Positions 41,508 to 52,260 of a stretch of DNA of 64,000 bases are shown here, in pieces. The position numbers and the translations under genes are program-made. The stretch lies in assembly GCA_963693315.1 (NCBI GenBank), contig OY856187.1, forward strand, positions 383,633,711-383,697,710, written 5' to 3'. The notes under the pieces are model-generated. The model saw only the letters and a program-made list of their open reading frames with translations, made no database searches and was not told the origin of the DNA. The stretch is from Diogma glabrata. Its lineage: Eukaryota; Arthropoda; Insecta; Diptera; Cylindrotomidae. Every line of letters begins with the position of its first letter. Positions within the stretch are counted from its first letter, which is position 1.

Positions 41508-43439
41508 ATGGCGAGTAAAATTTCATGGCTTTCTTTTGAACCAATTTACCTGGAACCGGAAGAATAGGAATATGAGCTGTCAATAAGAAATATATGTGGG
41601 TTATCATCGGTACGTGAAGAAACGAAAGCTATTCGATCTGTTTTGGTGAAGGAAAGAAAAGGCGAACAAGAGACTCCATCGGAAACCTCTCGAAATACTG
41701 ATAGTGAGACAACTAAAGCAAAACTAGCATTGGCGGATATCCGAGAAAATTATAAGGACGCAGTTCAGCTTAAAGACATAGATCGCTTAGAACAATTGAG
41801 ATCAAGAGCTGCCGCATGGATCAACCGGTTACATAGGATTTATACTGGACAATTTAGTGATCCCGATAAGGTGCTGGAAAGTTTTTTGGAACTACACTCA
41901 ATGCTTTCTAAAGGTGAAACAGCAAGGATTGCAAATTTTGGAAATTCCGTGGAAACTCAACAAAACTTAAGATCTGATTTGAGGGTTCATCAAAGTTATA
42001 GTGACTTGAATGATCGGGAGTTGGGGATCAATGGAGAATATCAACCACCAGTGCAACGTTCACCATTTGGACGTGGCAGAAGTAAAACTGGTCTTGCATT
42101 GAAAGATTTATTCCAAAGTAAGAGGTACAGTCATCCAGGTTTTGGTAATGTTGAAGAAACAGGAACACGACCTAAGAAATCACAAGAACCATCACGGGAT
42201 TCGGCAAGGCAATTTCGTGATGCGGAAGATGACGGGGAAAAGTCGATGGCAGAAAACCAACAATCAAAGTTGAGTGAGCATCGTTCAGTCAACGTACATA
42301 GATGGAAATTGACTTTCAGTGGAGATGGAAAGGGTCTATCCCTGAGTGAATTTCTGACACGTGTACAAGTTTTTGCTAAAGGGGAAGGTGTTAGTTCAGA
42401 GCAGCTTTTAGTAAACGCTCACTATTTACTTACAGGGAAAGCAGAAAAGTGGTATTGGGGCAATGTTGATGGGTTTGGTAATTGGCAAGATCTTATTGAA
42501 GAAGCAAAACGTGAATTTCTACCTAAGAATTATGACTTCTTTTTGCGTGAGGAAATAAATAATAGGGTACAAGGAAGAATCGAACCATTTTCATCATTTA
42601 TAACAGATATGAAAACATTGTTTCAAAGAGCACAACCAGGGTTAGATGAGAATTTTAAAATTTACATTGTCCAAAAGAACATGCTGCCAGAGTATGCCTT
42701 TCACTTCGCAACCACTAATGTTGAGTCGTTAGCACAGCTGATAGAACTTTGCCGGCGACTAGATGAAACAAAACTCTTGATGGAACGTAGAGCCAACTCG
42801 TTACAGTATTCAAATTTAGCTTTTGTTGAACCGTCATGCTCTCCGCATTGGACGCCTAGGGACGAAAGAAAAAGAGTAAGTTTTGCAAATTATGGAGAAA
42901 GAGATGCAGGAAGATTCATGGAACCAAATAATTTGCGAAGAGAAAATACGAACATAGGGATTTCTGATAGAAGTAGGCGACAGTTACATAGCGGTGGTAA
43001 TCAATCAAGGGAACTGTTTGCTGCGGAACAGCAGGAAGCGAGAGAAGTAAGTGAAGCTGAGATAGTTCAACGGAGAAATTCTTATGGAGAAATAGGTAAT
43101 AGATCAAACCAGTTTCGAGGACGTGAACGGTCACTGGAGAGATTGGCAGAGCAGAACATAAACCATGCATATCGATCGGGGTGTTGGAATTGTGACTTGC
43201 CTGGCCATACACATAGGGATTGTCAAAGACCACAGACAAGAATATTTTGCTTTTATTGTGGTACCGTGGGCGTCACGACAATGGCATGCAGAAATCATAT
43301 AAATTATAGGAAGAGAAATAACCAAAGTTTCACAGGAGGCCAGCCAACTCGAGGCAGAGATGAACAACCTAGAAGTTTTCAGGAATCGGGAAACGAAAAT
43401 GGGAACGAAGAGAACCGCGAAGCCGCTCCTCTTTCCTAA
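41508..43439 (+). pseudogene. Ty3/gypsy Gag with an N-terminal nonsense codon
   Basis: Structural protein of an LTR retrotransposon that forms the particle and binds element RNA. The likely native start is ATG 41508, in frame with the long reading frame; a TAG at 41565-41567 interrupts it after 19 codons. A downstream start (GTG at 41643) would give a protein shorter by 45 codons. The Gag core lies around 42300-42760 (WKLTFSGDGKGLSLSEFL, then KWYWGN). Two zinc knuckles follow near 43185-43275: the first is complete (CX2CX4HX4C in CWNCDLPGHTHRDC), the second lacks its His (CFYCGTVGVTTMAC). The stop is at 43437-43439. Pol begins in the -1 frame and overlaps the Gag end by 76 bases. Confidence 0.85.
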
Positions 43440-45142
43440 ATACAGTGGCTTGCAACAAGAACCTAAGATCAAACCAACTTCAGAATATAAAAATTGTCCC
43501 TGAGATCATAAATCTAAACAAAGATCGACGACCGTATTTAAAAGTCGAAATATTGGGGAAAAGAATGAAGGGTCTTCTAGATTCCGGTGCCAGTTGCACA
43601 ATATTAGGTAAGGGTGGTTTAGAGTTAATTAAAAGTTTAAATTTAGCAAATGAGAGTGATAATTGTACCATAAAGGCTGCAGATGGTACAATTCATAAGG
43701 CAATTTGTAAGGTCCTAATTCCGTACAAAGTTTTAACTAGAGTTTCACTGGTGCCAACCTTGATAATTCCGTCAATCGCGAAAGAGTTAGTGTTGGGAAT
43801 AGATTTTTGGGAAACGTTTGGGATTCGTCCAAGATTTTCAAAGGGTGATGCTGAAGAGGAGAGAATTGGGCTTTCTAAAGGGGAAACGAAAACACTGACT
43901 GATACAATTGCCGAGTTTGAAATGTCTACCGAAGGATTTTTAGGATGTTCAAACATTTTAAAACATGAAATCGAAACACATCCGAATTCTAAGCCAATAG
44001 TTAAACGGCCATATCCGATTTCGCCATATAGACAGAAAGAAGTGGATATGGAATTAGATAGAATGTTACAGCTTGGGGTAATTGAGCCAGCAAGGAGTGA
44101 ATGGGCCAATCCTCTTGTAATTGTAAGGAAATCAAGTGGCAAAGTAAGACTTTGTCTTGATGCAAGAGGGTTGAATAGCTTGACGATTAAGGATGCGTAC
44201 CCCTTGCCAAACATAAGTAGGATTCTAGGACAACTTAGAGCGACAAAATATCTGTCATCTATCGACCTTTCGGATGCTTTTTGGCAGATTGAGCTGAAAC
44301 AGGAATCACGACAAAAGACTGCATTTAATGTGACAGGAAGAGGTCATTTTCAATTCAAACGTCTTCCTTTCGGTCTTTGCAACAGTGCCCAAACATTGTG
44401 TAAAGCCTTGGATAGATGCATAGGAAACGATCTGGAACCAAATGTATTCGTGTATATCGATGACATCATTATAACCACCGATACATTCGAGCAGCATATC
44501 GAGCTATTGAAGGTTGTCGCGAAAAGACTGAAAACAGGTGGGTTCTCCATAAGTTCGAATAAATCAAAGTTCTGTGTTAAACAACTGAAATACCTAGGAT
44601 ATATATTGGATGAGCACGGATTACAGATGGATCCAGAGAAGATCAACCCAGTCTTGAATATCTCACCTCCAAAAACAGTAAAAGATTTAAGAAGAATAAT
44701 AGGAATGGCAAACTGGTACAGACGTTTTGTTAAAAACTTTGCCGAATTAATTGCACCAATGACTGATTTGCTTAAAACAAAAGATAAAAGAAAGTTTGAA
44801 TGGTCAACTGAAGCTGACAAGTCTTTTATTGCTCTGAAGAATGCTCTAGTTAGTTCGCCGATATTGGTAAGTCCAGACTTTGATAAACCATTTACAATCC
44901 AAACAGATGCATCGGACGTTGGAATTGGAGCCGTACTGACTCAAGGAGTTGGAGATCAGGAGAAACCAATCGCATGCATGTCAACCAAGCTGACACACGC
45001 TCAAACCAAATATTCGGCTACAGAAAAGGAGTGTTTGGCAGTGATCGAAGCAATTAGAAAATTTCGGAATTACATCGAAGGTGTACATTTTAAAGTCATT
45101 ACCGACCATGCATCGCTCACATGGCAAACCCAAGGATTGTAA
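43364..45142 (+). pseudogene. Ty3/gypsy Pol: protease, RT and RNase H, truncated
   Basis: Frame -1 relative to Gag, open from 43364. Domains: protease with LLDSGASCT near 43575; RT with LCLDARGLN, SSIDLSDAFWQIEL, FKRLPFGLCNSA and catalytic VYIDDII near 44450; RNase H with TIQTDASDVGIGAVLTQ near 44905, a TEKECLAVIEAI helix, and ITDHASLTW at the end. After ITDHASLTW the frame runs out of homology and stops at 45140-45142, where tandem repeat sequence begins. The rest of RNase H, all of integrase and the 3' LTR are missing, so the copy cannot move by itself. RT and protease residues look intact. Confidence 0.88.
43388..43394 (+). promoter_or_regulatory. Canonical -1 ribosomal frameshift heptamer G GGA AAC
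   Basis: Within the 76-base overlap of gag and pol, the gag codons read TCG GGA AAC, so the heptamer G GGA AAC is in exactly the phase needed for -1 slippage into pol. Slippery sites of this X XXY YYZ form are established in retroviruses. A downstream stem or pseudoknot was not evaluated. Confidence 0.7.
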
Positions 45143-45523
45143 GTCCTTGATTGTAGAGCTGCCGTAATGAGGCAGTTGGTTGTAATATATTTTATAAAAT
45201 AGTTTTTTTAGTATTTTAAGACTACAAAGCAAACCCTAGGATTTGTTGTTAAAGCTGCCGTAATAAGATAGTTATTCGTTATTAGGGTATTTTTGGGCTA
45301 CAAGGCAAAGCGTAGTATTGTAAGTCCTTGATAGTAAAGCTGTCGTAATGAGGTAGTTATTTGGTATTAGTTCATGTAAAGTTTTAGGGTATTTTGGGGC
45401 TACAAGGCGAATCGTAGTATTGTAAGTCCTTGATAGTAATGCTGCCGTAATGAGGTAGTTATTTGGTATTAGTTCATGTAAAGTTTTAGGGTATTTTGGG
45501 GCTACAAGGCGAATCATAGTATT
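45139..45523 (+). repeat. Tandem repeat with a 102-bp unit
   Basis: Units start with GTAAGTCCTTGAT at 45139, 45320 and 45422, with a shortened and diverged unit around 45237-45300. The two complete neighbours at 45320 and 45422 are nearly identical. The array lies exactly between the broken gypsy RNase H and the broken Penelope element. A minus-strand open frame across it is itself an obvious repeat and not a gene. Confidence 0.9.
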
Positions 45524-46102
45524 ATGTACAACGCAACCTTAATAGACAACTTAATTAAAAAACACAAGAGCCGAATCAACAACAACACAATTAACTCAAA
45601 TACCGATGCAATATATATTAGCTCTGATTATTCGTTGTTCATACCTTATGCCATCAAAAATGTATTACACAGATACAATATCAAAATCGGTACAAGAACG
45701 AAACACAATGTGAAAGCCAAATTAAGAGAAAGAACGAAAACAGATTTAACAAAATCTACAGGCGTGTATAAAATTGAGTGCCAAACATGCCACAAATTTT
45801 ACATCGGCCAAACGGGAAGGTGCCTTTTAAAACGATATAAGGAACATCTACCAGGAAAAAACCACACAGCAAACAGCACTTCCAATTATGCCCAACATTT
45901 AATAAACTCCGGCCATAACCACACAAGCTTCGACGAAGAGGTAACATCATTACACTATTGTAATAAAGGTCGACTGTTGGACACTTTGGAAGAATTTGAA
46001 ATATATAAAGCTTTTAAAAACAACAGTCATCAAATTCTTAATGACAAATTAATATTCAAACAGAATTCTCTTTTTGAAACTTTACTTGCAACAGCTGATT
46101 GA
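45524..46102 (+). CDS. Penelope-like element: C-terminal linker and GIY-YIG endonuclease
   Basis: The 192-residue frame is the C-terminal part of a Penelope-like retroelement protein. The GIY-YIG nuclease makes the nick that primes reverse transcription. Visible motifs: GVY at residues 80-82, a CX2C pair at 86-89 typical of the Penelope-type domain, YIG at 93-95, Arg 99, RYKEH at 104-108, and a glutamate-rich helix near 154-158 that should contain the catalytic Glu. The RT, which should lie upstream, is absent: the frame starts in the linker region (YNATLIDNLIKKHK) right after the tandem repeat, so the copy is 5'-truncated. The nuclease part carries no lesion. A typical 3' UTR follows. Confidence 0.85.
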   Translation: MYNATLIDNLIKKHKSRINNNTINSNTDAIYISSDYSLFIPYAIKNVLHRYNIKIGTRTKHNVKAKLRERTKTDLTKSTGVYKIECQTCHKFYIGQTGRCLLKRYKEHLPGKNHTANSTSNYAQHLINSGHNHTSFDEEVTSLHYCNKGRLLDTLEEFEIYKAFKNNSHQILNDKLIFKQNSLFETLLATAD

Positions 46103-46290
46103 AATCACTAATACAATTAAATCATAACAATAATACCAACACCCGTTACAGTTTTCATAAAAACATTTTTAGTCTCATTTTGATTTTAATTTGTTGTTTT
46201 ATGTTAGTTTAATTTTACATACAACTGATGATGGTAATCAATATTACCGAAACATGTTTTGAATAAACTCTTTTATAAAATAAAACGCCA
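46103..46290 (+). mobile_element. Penelope-like element 3' UTR
   Basis: About 190 bases of AT-rich sequence after the TGA, containing the CTGATGA...GAAAC motif pair and ending around an A-rich stretch (TTTTATAAAATAAAA). The exact 3' end cannot be fixed. Confidence 0.6.
46219..46264 (+). ncRNA. Candidate type I hammerhead ribozyme in the Penelope-like 3' UTR
   Basis: All core elements appear in order. Stem I 5' strand ATACAA (46219-46224); core CTGATGA (46225-46231); one extra T; stem II GGTAAT/ATTACC closed by CAAT (46233-46248); core GAAA (46249-46252); a minimal stem III CATG (46253-46256); the cleavage triplet GTT (46256-46258); and stem I 3' strand TTGAAT (46259-46264), which pairs with ATACAA at five of six positions. 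Minimal hammerheads with tiny stem III are published from Penelope-like elements; I assigned this one by eye. The bulged T after CTGATGA and the non-optimal GTT triplet could reduce activity. Confidence 0.6.
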
Positions 46291-46489
46291 CATGACGGGA
46301 TAAAAACCGCGTATACTAAACTCTGTGATAGTAAATGTAACCTAGCTAATTTTTTATTTAATTTTTTATTTATTTTTTAAAAGATCTATGTTCTATTTAT
46401 TATTAAATTGTGCCGTATACGTATGTTTGTAAAGTCAAAATTTAAAATATTAAAAATCAAAATTTTAATAATTTGTTTATAATTTGATA

Positions 46490-47541
46490 TGATTACTGAC
46501 CGCCCATTCATTTATTTTATACATGTCTTCTTGCATTTACATGAGATCATCGCAACTCAATTCGTTATATAGGACTGCAGTGTCATCTGCATACATTTGA
46601 GGTTTTCCATGTAAATACAGACCAAATAGGTCATTTACATATACATATTATAAATAATAAAGGACCCAATAGGGAGCCTTGGGGAACACCATGTTTTATA
46701 TCTAGAGAAGAACTTAAAGTTTCATCAATTTTCACAAACTCAGAGCGACTTTTTAGATATGATTCAAATATTTTAAGCTCATTAGTACCTACATCTATTT
46801 TGTGTAACTTAAACAATAATTGTGCTGATTTTATAGTGTCAAACGCCTACTGAAGATCTATAAATATACATGAAGTATATAATTTTCTATCTAGCCCCTC
46901 TTTTAACTTTAGAATCATTTGACCAGTAGCTGCTAATGTACTTGACCCACTCATAAATCCAAATTGATTTTCGTTTATGATTTTATTATTTAAACAAAAC
47001 TTTTGCATTGTTTATATATGACAATTTCCATGCATTTTGAGAACGTAGAGAGAATTGATATCGGTCTGTAATTAGAAACTTCATAAGAATCTCCGGATTT
47101 GAATACAGAGCATACCTGCGCTACTTTGAGAACATCGGGAAAGCAATAAGATTCCATTGACTGATTGATAAGATCAACCAATTTTGGGGATACTATTTCA
47201 TTGTAGTGGAAGCAGAATCTAGATAATATTTTATCAAATCCTTTAAAATTGATTTAAATTCTTAATAATTTCGGTAATTTCTTGGAGATTAGTTGGTGTT
47301 AGGGTAGAAGACAACAACATTTTGGTCAATACTCTCTTCATTTGAAGCCATATTTTGAGGTAACAGAACATCAAGCAATTGACAAAATATTCATTAAACC
47401 AATTACAGGTTAGCGTTTTATCATCGATTGTTTGACCCTGACTATTTTTAATTTTAATAACTTTCGAGTTCTTTGATTTATTAAAAACAAATTTATTTAA
47501 CATTTTCCACAGATTTCGCGCATCACTTTTATCGTTCATTT
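46490..47541 (-). pseudogene. Decayed LINE reverse transcriptase
   Basis: On the minus strand, from 47541 downwards: a linker block (RNLWKMLNKFVFNK), then FPDVLKVAQVCSVFKSGD and NYRPISILSTFSKCMEI near 47000-47130, then KHGVPQGSLLGPLLFI near 46680 and MYADDTAVL near 46580. Frame changes separate these pieces, and TAA/TGA stops occur. Endonuclease and thumb/C-terminal domains are missing. The style is Jockey/CR1-like; it differs from the other LINEs in the window. Confidence 0.72.
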
Positions 47542-47717
47542 AATGTTATTAAGCGTTTTCGTAAGAGTTACATTATTGAATTAAAGGTAAGAATCAATTT
47601 ATTCTAACTGACCAACTTATTGAACAAGAAGCCGAATTCCCGGCAGGCAAGACAAAAATTACACTCACAGTGTAACGTGGTTTGAGAATACATCAGTGGG
47701 AGTGAAAAGAAAATTGA
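47542..47717. other. Short unassigned spacer
   Basis: No feature recognised between the LINE relic and the satellite-like repeat. Confidence 0.4.
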
Positions 47718-48520
47718 TACCAGGTTTGCTACCTTAAACAGGCCATAAATTGAAAACCAAAATTTTACATTTGAAACCAAAGCTGGTGCTGTGGCTAAAC
47801 CCGCTTACCAATTATGCTATAACTTGAGGTAGGGGATTGTTTTGGACCCACCTTTCAGTTTATATGCCATTCCCCAAGATTTGCGACAACTTTTTTTTTC
47901 GCTAAAAAAACAGGTAAGGGGTTAACCCATGCTTTTTTTGCAAAATTTTTGTCAAAAAAAAATTGAAAAAATATGCTGGCGGTAATCTCTAGATGTCAAT
48001 TTAAGCGAAATAAGTCAAAATACCAGGTTTGCTACCTTAAACAGGCCATAAATTGAAAACCAAAATTTTACATTTGAAACCAAAGCTGGTGCTGTGGCTA
48101 AACCCGCTTACCAATTATGCTATAACTTGAAGTAGGGGATTGTTTTGGACCCACCTTTCAGTTTATATGCCATTCCCCAAGATTTGCGACAACTTTTTTT
48201 TTCGCTAAAAAAACAGGTAAGGGGTTAACCCATGCTTTTTTTGCAAAATTTTTGTCAAAAAAAAAATTGAAAAAATATGCTGGCGGTAATCTCTAGATGT
48301 CAATTTAAGCGAAATAAGTCAAAATACCAGGTTTGCTACCTTAAACAGGCCATAAATTGATAACCAAAATTTTACATTTGAAACCAAAGCTGGTGCTGTG
48401 GCTAAACCCGCTTACCAATTATGCTATAACTTGAGGTAGGGGATTGTTTTGGACCCACCTTTCAGTTTATATGCCATTCCCCAAGATTTGCGACAACTTT
48501 TTTTTTCGCTAAAAAAACTT
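47718..48520 (+). repeat. Satellite-like tandem repeat, 303-304 bp unit, about 2.6 copies
   Basis: Copies start with TACCAGGTTTGCTACC at 47718, 48021 and 48325; the third ends at about 48520 within the unit. Differences between copies are only scattered single bases and homopolymer length, so the duplication is recent. It includes a more GC-rich block around GGTGCTGTGGCTAAACCC. No coding content. Confidence 0.95.
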
Positions 48521-49320
48521 CCTAACTTTCAATTAAAAAAATATACATATATATAAATCCAATTTTTTATATGGAAAAAACTTCAAAAACCATTACTATA
48601 ACAATATTTATTTCGATTCTTCACACACCTTGTGGAGTAAGATAGTATTTCTATGAAATAGAGGATTAAATCTATCAAAATTGCGAAAGAAGTTTTTTAA
48701 AAGAAGTAAATACGCCTTGATTTCGAGGTTTGAAAATAAATATTTAAATTGCAATACCTCTTTTTCGATACGTATAATCGAAATAATGACACAAAACAGC
48801 CCAATTTTTTAATATGTTCAAAATGCATTGATGCATAGAGAAGAGCCATTTTGTAGTTGCAGGTGATTTTATTTTTCGTGTCGTAGTGTGAAAATATTCC
48901 TGAAACGCAGAAATATGTTATTGCTTTCGGGATTTTCTGAACGCTTGTTTCTATTTCCGTAAGAAATATCAGAACATCAACATCAGAAGGCTGAAATTTC
49001 ATCGATTTTACTGTATAATATAAAGGCGATGAATGGCAGATTCATTTAAACAAAATTATTGAGCAATCAACATCTTTCTGGAAGCATAGAAAAAAAAAGT
49101 TGTTGCGATCATTTTGAATAAGTGTAAAATTTAAAACGCTTCTACAATTAATTGCGAAAAAGCCCACACTTGCCAAGTACCAGACTTTAAAGAATTAATG
49201 GCACTTTTAGAAACTTTTGTTTCTTTTATCAGAAATGGACATGGTAGAAAGTTTTGCCGCTTTCGCTCTATAAATTTCTGTTTTTTTCGTTTTCGATAAT
49301 TTGGTTTAATATACTATTTA
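48521..49320. other. AT-rich stretch without a recognised gene
   Basis: No feature recognised. The minus-strand open frame at 48697-49002 matches nothing I know. Confidence 0.4.
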
Positions 49321-50749
49321 GACCAGGGTAGAAGCCTTTAAAAATAATAAAAAGTAAAACAAAATAATAGTAGGATGAAACCCATTAGAAAAGGAGGAGA
49401 ATATTATAAAAATGAAAGGAAAAATAATTTACGGGCGATCTGAGGTCGGGAAGGGGAAGGGGTGAGTTTTTAAGGGTAAAAAACGGTTTATCTCGATTTC
49501 CGGCAAAACTAAAAGTCCTATGGAAAAAATTTATATGGCAAAGTTGTAGGTAATAAAAAGATCTAAAACTCTTGTATCGACCCTTTTTTCACATAAACTC
49601 AAAATTTATGTGAAAAATTCAAAAAACCAAGTTTTTGGTTTTTTATTTTTATCTTTTACAAAAAAATTTTTTTTTTTCACGAAGTTTGGTGAAAACTTTC
49701 CTTTTTATGTCCCAAATACGCTGTAATTTATTTGATTGGAAATTTTTATTTGTTCACCTTATTTTGAATTAATATCGAAAAAGCACCCTAATTTTCAATC
49801 GAAAATTCACCCGTCAAAATATCAGCTTTTTTCAAGAAGTGGGGGTTGGTTTTCTGTTCGTTGAAATCTCTACTTTCCGATGGTGAAAAAAAAATACATT
49901 ACTACAGTAAATCTTCTCAGAAAATGCAAAAAATGAATTGAATTTTCGATTCAAAAAACCATAGTTTTTGGTTTTTCATTTTTATCTTTTACAAAACAAT
50001 TTTTTTTTTTTCACAAAATTTGGTGAAAAGTTACCTTTTTATGTCCCAAATACGCTGTAATTTATTTGATTTGAAATATTTATTTTTTCACCTTATTTTG
50101 AATTAATATCGAAAAAACACCCTAATTTTCAATCGAAAATTCAATTCATTTTTTGCATTTTCTGAGAAGATTTACTATAGTAATATATTTTTTTTTTCAC
50201 CATCGGAAAGTAGAGATTTCAACGAACAGAAAGCATACCAACTTTTTGAAAAAAGCTGATATTTTGACGGGTGAATTTTCGATTGAAAATTAGGGTGCTT
50301 TTTCGATATTAATTCAAAATAAGGTGAACAAATAAAAATTTCAAATCAAATAAATTACAGCGTATTTGGGACATAAAAAGGTAAGTTTTCACCAAATTTC
50401 GTGAAAAAAAAAATTTTTTTGTAAAAGATAAAAATAAAAAACCAAAAACTTGGTTTTTTGAATTTTTCACATAAATTTTGAGGTTATGTGAAAAAAGTGT
50501 CGATACAAAAGTTTTAGATCCTTTTATTACCTACAACTTTGCCATATAAGTTTTTTCCATAGGACTTTTAGTTTTGCCAGAAATCGAGATAAACCGTTTT
50601 TTACCTTTAAAAACTCACCCCTTCCCCTTCCCGACCTCAGATCGCCCGTAAATTATTTTTCCTTTCATTTTTATAATATTCTCCTCCTTTTCTAATGGGT
50701 TTCATCCTACTATTATTTTTTTTGTTTTCAAAAATTATCGACCCTGGTC
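49321..50749. mobile_element. Foldback (large palindromic) DNA element
   Basis: Long inverted arms, about 49321-49951 and 50131-50749, are reverse complements with only scattered differences. The termini are GACCAGGG and CCCTGGTC, flanked by TA on each side, as expected of a TA target-site duplication (Tc1/mariner-like insertion). The loop of about 179 bases (49952-50130) is a direct copy of a segment inside the left arm (about 49617-49808), including the block around ATGTCCCAAATACGCTG. No transposase is encoded, so it is non-autonomous. The arms could form a very long hairpin in RNA or single-stranded DNA. Confidence 0.85.
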
Positions 50750-51029
50750 TAATTGGGCTGTATAGATATTAGGACTTAAATCGTTAAGGGATTTTTGTTA
50801 TGGAACCAAATATTAAATAATATTTGTTTTTTTCTAATGGCCAATTCGACAGAAAAACAAATATTTTTGTAACGGTTTAATTATTGAGAAGGGAAGAAAT
50901 TTATTGATACTAAAACATTTTAGTCAAACAAAATTTGTAGTATATTATTATTTTATTTTTATATTTATTTTCACTCGGATATAATGGCCAAACAATCTAC
51001 CAGAGCTCCTAATTCCTGGTCAAATTAGT
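50750..51029. other. AT-rich spacer
   Basis: No feature recognised; it may include decayed sequence of the LINE that follows. Confidence 0.35.
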
Positions 51030-51639
51030 AAATTGCTTTATTTATTTTTGTTAAATAATCTTTCGTTGGTACAATTTAAAGTATCAGAACCTTTAGGTGG
51101 TTCAGACCATAATTTGATTTCCACTCATTTAAATTTACAAGTTCCTAAACAGTTTCAATCTATTCCTAGTCTTATTTGGGTTGCAGATTGGCAGGAGCTT
51201 AGAGATATATGTTTAATTCAAACATTTCTGCTCCTCATTTTTCAGAAATAGTACTCGTGGGTATGCGCAGGTTTATTCCGATAGATGGTTCTGGATGCTG
51301 ATCTTTAGGTTTCGGGTAAATGTGAAGAAGCAATAAAATTTAAAATAAATGCTCTTTAAAAAATGGCCAGTATACCGCCAATTCCAAAAAAGTTACTAAC
51401 ACGAATTTAACAAATGGGTTTGGTAAAATATTTGAGAAGTTTATTGATTTTAAAATTATGAGCTTCTTATATCATCAGAAATACTTAATGAAAGACAATA
51501 CGGTTTCCGTAAAGGAAGAGCGACGGGAAATCTACTTTTTTTGTCACATATATCTGGAATAGTCGGTTGAAAACCTTGGTGAGACTTTCATTGCTGCTCC
51601 GCAATTCAAATCTTACTAATGAGTTTGATTGGTTGTATG
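51030..51639 (+). pseudogene. LINE relic, part 1 (split by an LTR element)
   Basis: Contains the end of an endonuclease domain (PLGGSDHNLI, with the SDH catalytic pair) at about 51085-51125, and an RT block (NERQYGFRKGRATGNLL) at about 51490-51540. The segments between are deleted or decayed. It ends at the 5-bp duplication GTATG; related C-terminal text continues after the LTR element at 60314. Confidence 0.62.
51635..51639. repeat. Target-site duplication GTATG, left copy
   Basis: GTATG directly before the 5' LTR, repeated at 60309-60313 directly after the 3' LTR. Confidence 0.9.
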
Positions 51640-51822
51640 TGAAATGTATATACTCTAAGAAAAGGTCCTAACTGATCGATATTACTCAAATACTTGTTTT
51701 GTTATAACATCGATCAGTTCTCTTGTAATTGTGATTAGTTAAGTGAATAAATAATCTCAGTCTCAACTTGACTGTTGATTAAATAAGATTATTGTGTTTT
51801 AATAATTTTGGAGAACATAACA
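51640..51822 (+). repeat. 5' LTR of the outer element (183 bp)
   Basis: Begins TGAAATG and ends AACATAACA (TG...CA). By eye it is identical to 60126-60308 over all 183 bases. It should contain the promoter and polyadenylation signals; an AATAAATAATC stretch lies in its second half. Confidence 0.95.
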
Positions 51823-51823
51823 A

Positions 51824-51840
51824 TGGCGACGAGATAGAGG
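51824..51840 (+). promoter_or_regulatory. Primer-binding site, tRNA-Ser-like
   Basis: One base after the LTR, the sequence starts TGGCGACGAG, which from memory matches the complement of the 3' end of tRNA-Ser(GCU) for ten bases and then diverges. TGG is the complement of the CCA tail. The assignment is tentative. Confidence 0.5.
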
Positions 51841-52260
51841 CGAACCGCACAGGTATTTAACAATTTTTAGTTGTTTTAAAATATAAAACAAAAGTGCATG
51901 GTTTAAATAAATTAAAAAATAAAAAGTTTAATTTATATTTAATTAAATATGTTTTGCCATGATAAAATGGTTACAACGTAACAAAGGAAAGAGTGTTTGA
52001 TAAAAATTCTGTAATTGTTTCTTCAATAAAAGTGAATTTTTCGTTTTTTATAAGAGTTACCAAATTGTATTGGTTAAATAAATAGCACTTACGGAATACA
52101 TACATAATATATAAGTTAATTAAATCTATAGCAGGTTTCATCGTGCAGGTAATTTGTGAATTAAAATTATTTTATTTGGGTTACCAATTTATTGGTTAAT
52201 TAAAAAAACATGTTCTTCCGTTATCTTGGAGTAAATTAATTATAAATTTAGCTCGATAAA

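Noticed and set aside
42916..44820. Several minus-strand open frames opposite the gypsy gag and pol
   Set aside because: Shadows of the plus-strand coding sequence with its strong motifs.
45272..45517. Minus-strand open frame with an internally repeated protein
   Set aside because: It simply translates the 102-bp tandem repeat twice; no coding evidence.
45524..46102. Homing endonuclease of a mobile intron (GIY-YIG)
   Set aside because: The CX2C pair between GVY and YIG, the upstream linker and the 3' UTR motif fit a Penelope-like element much better.
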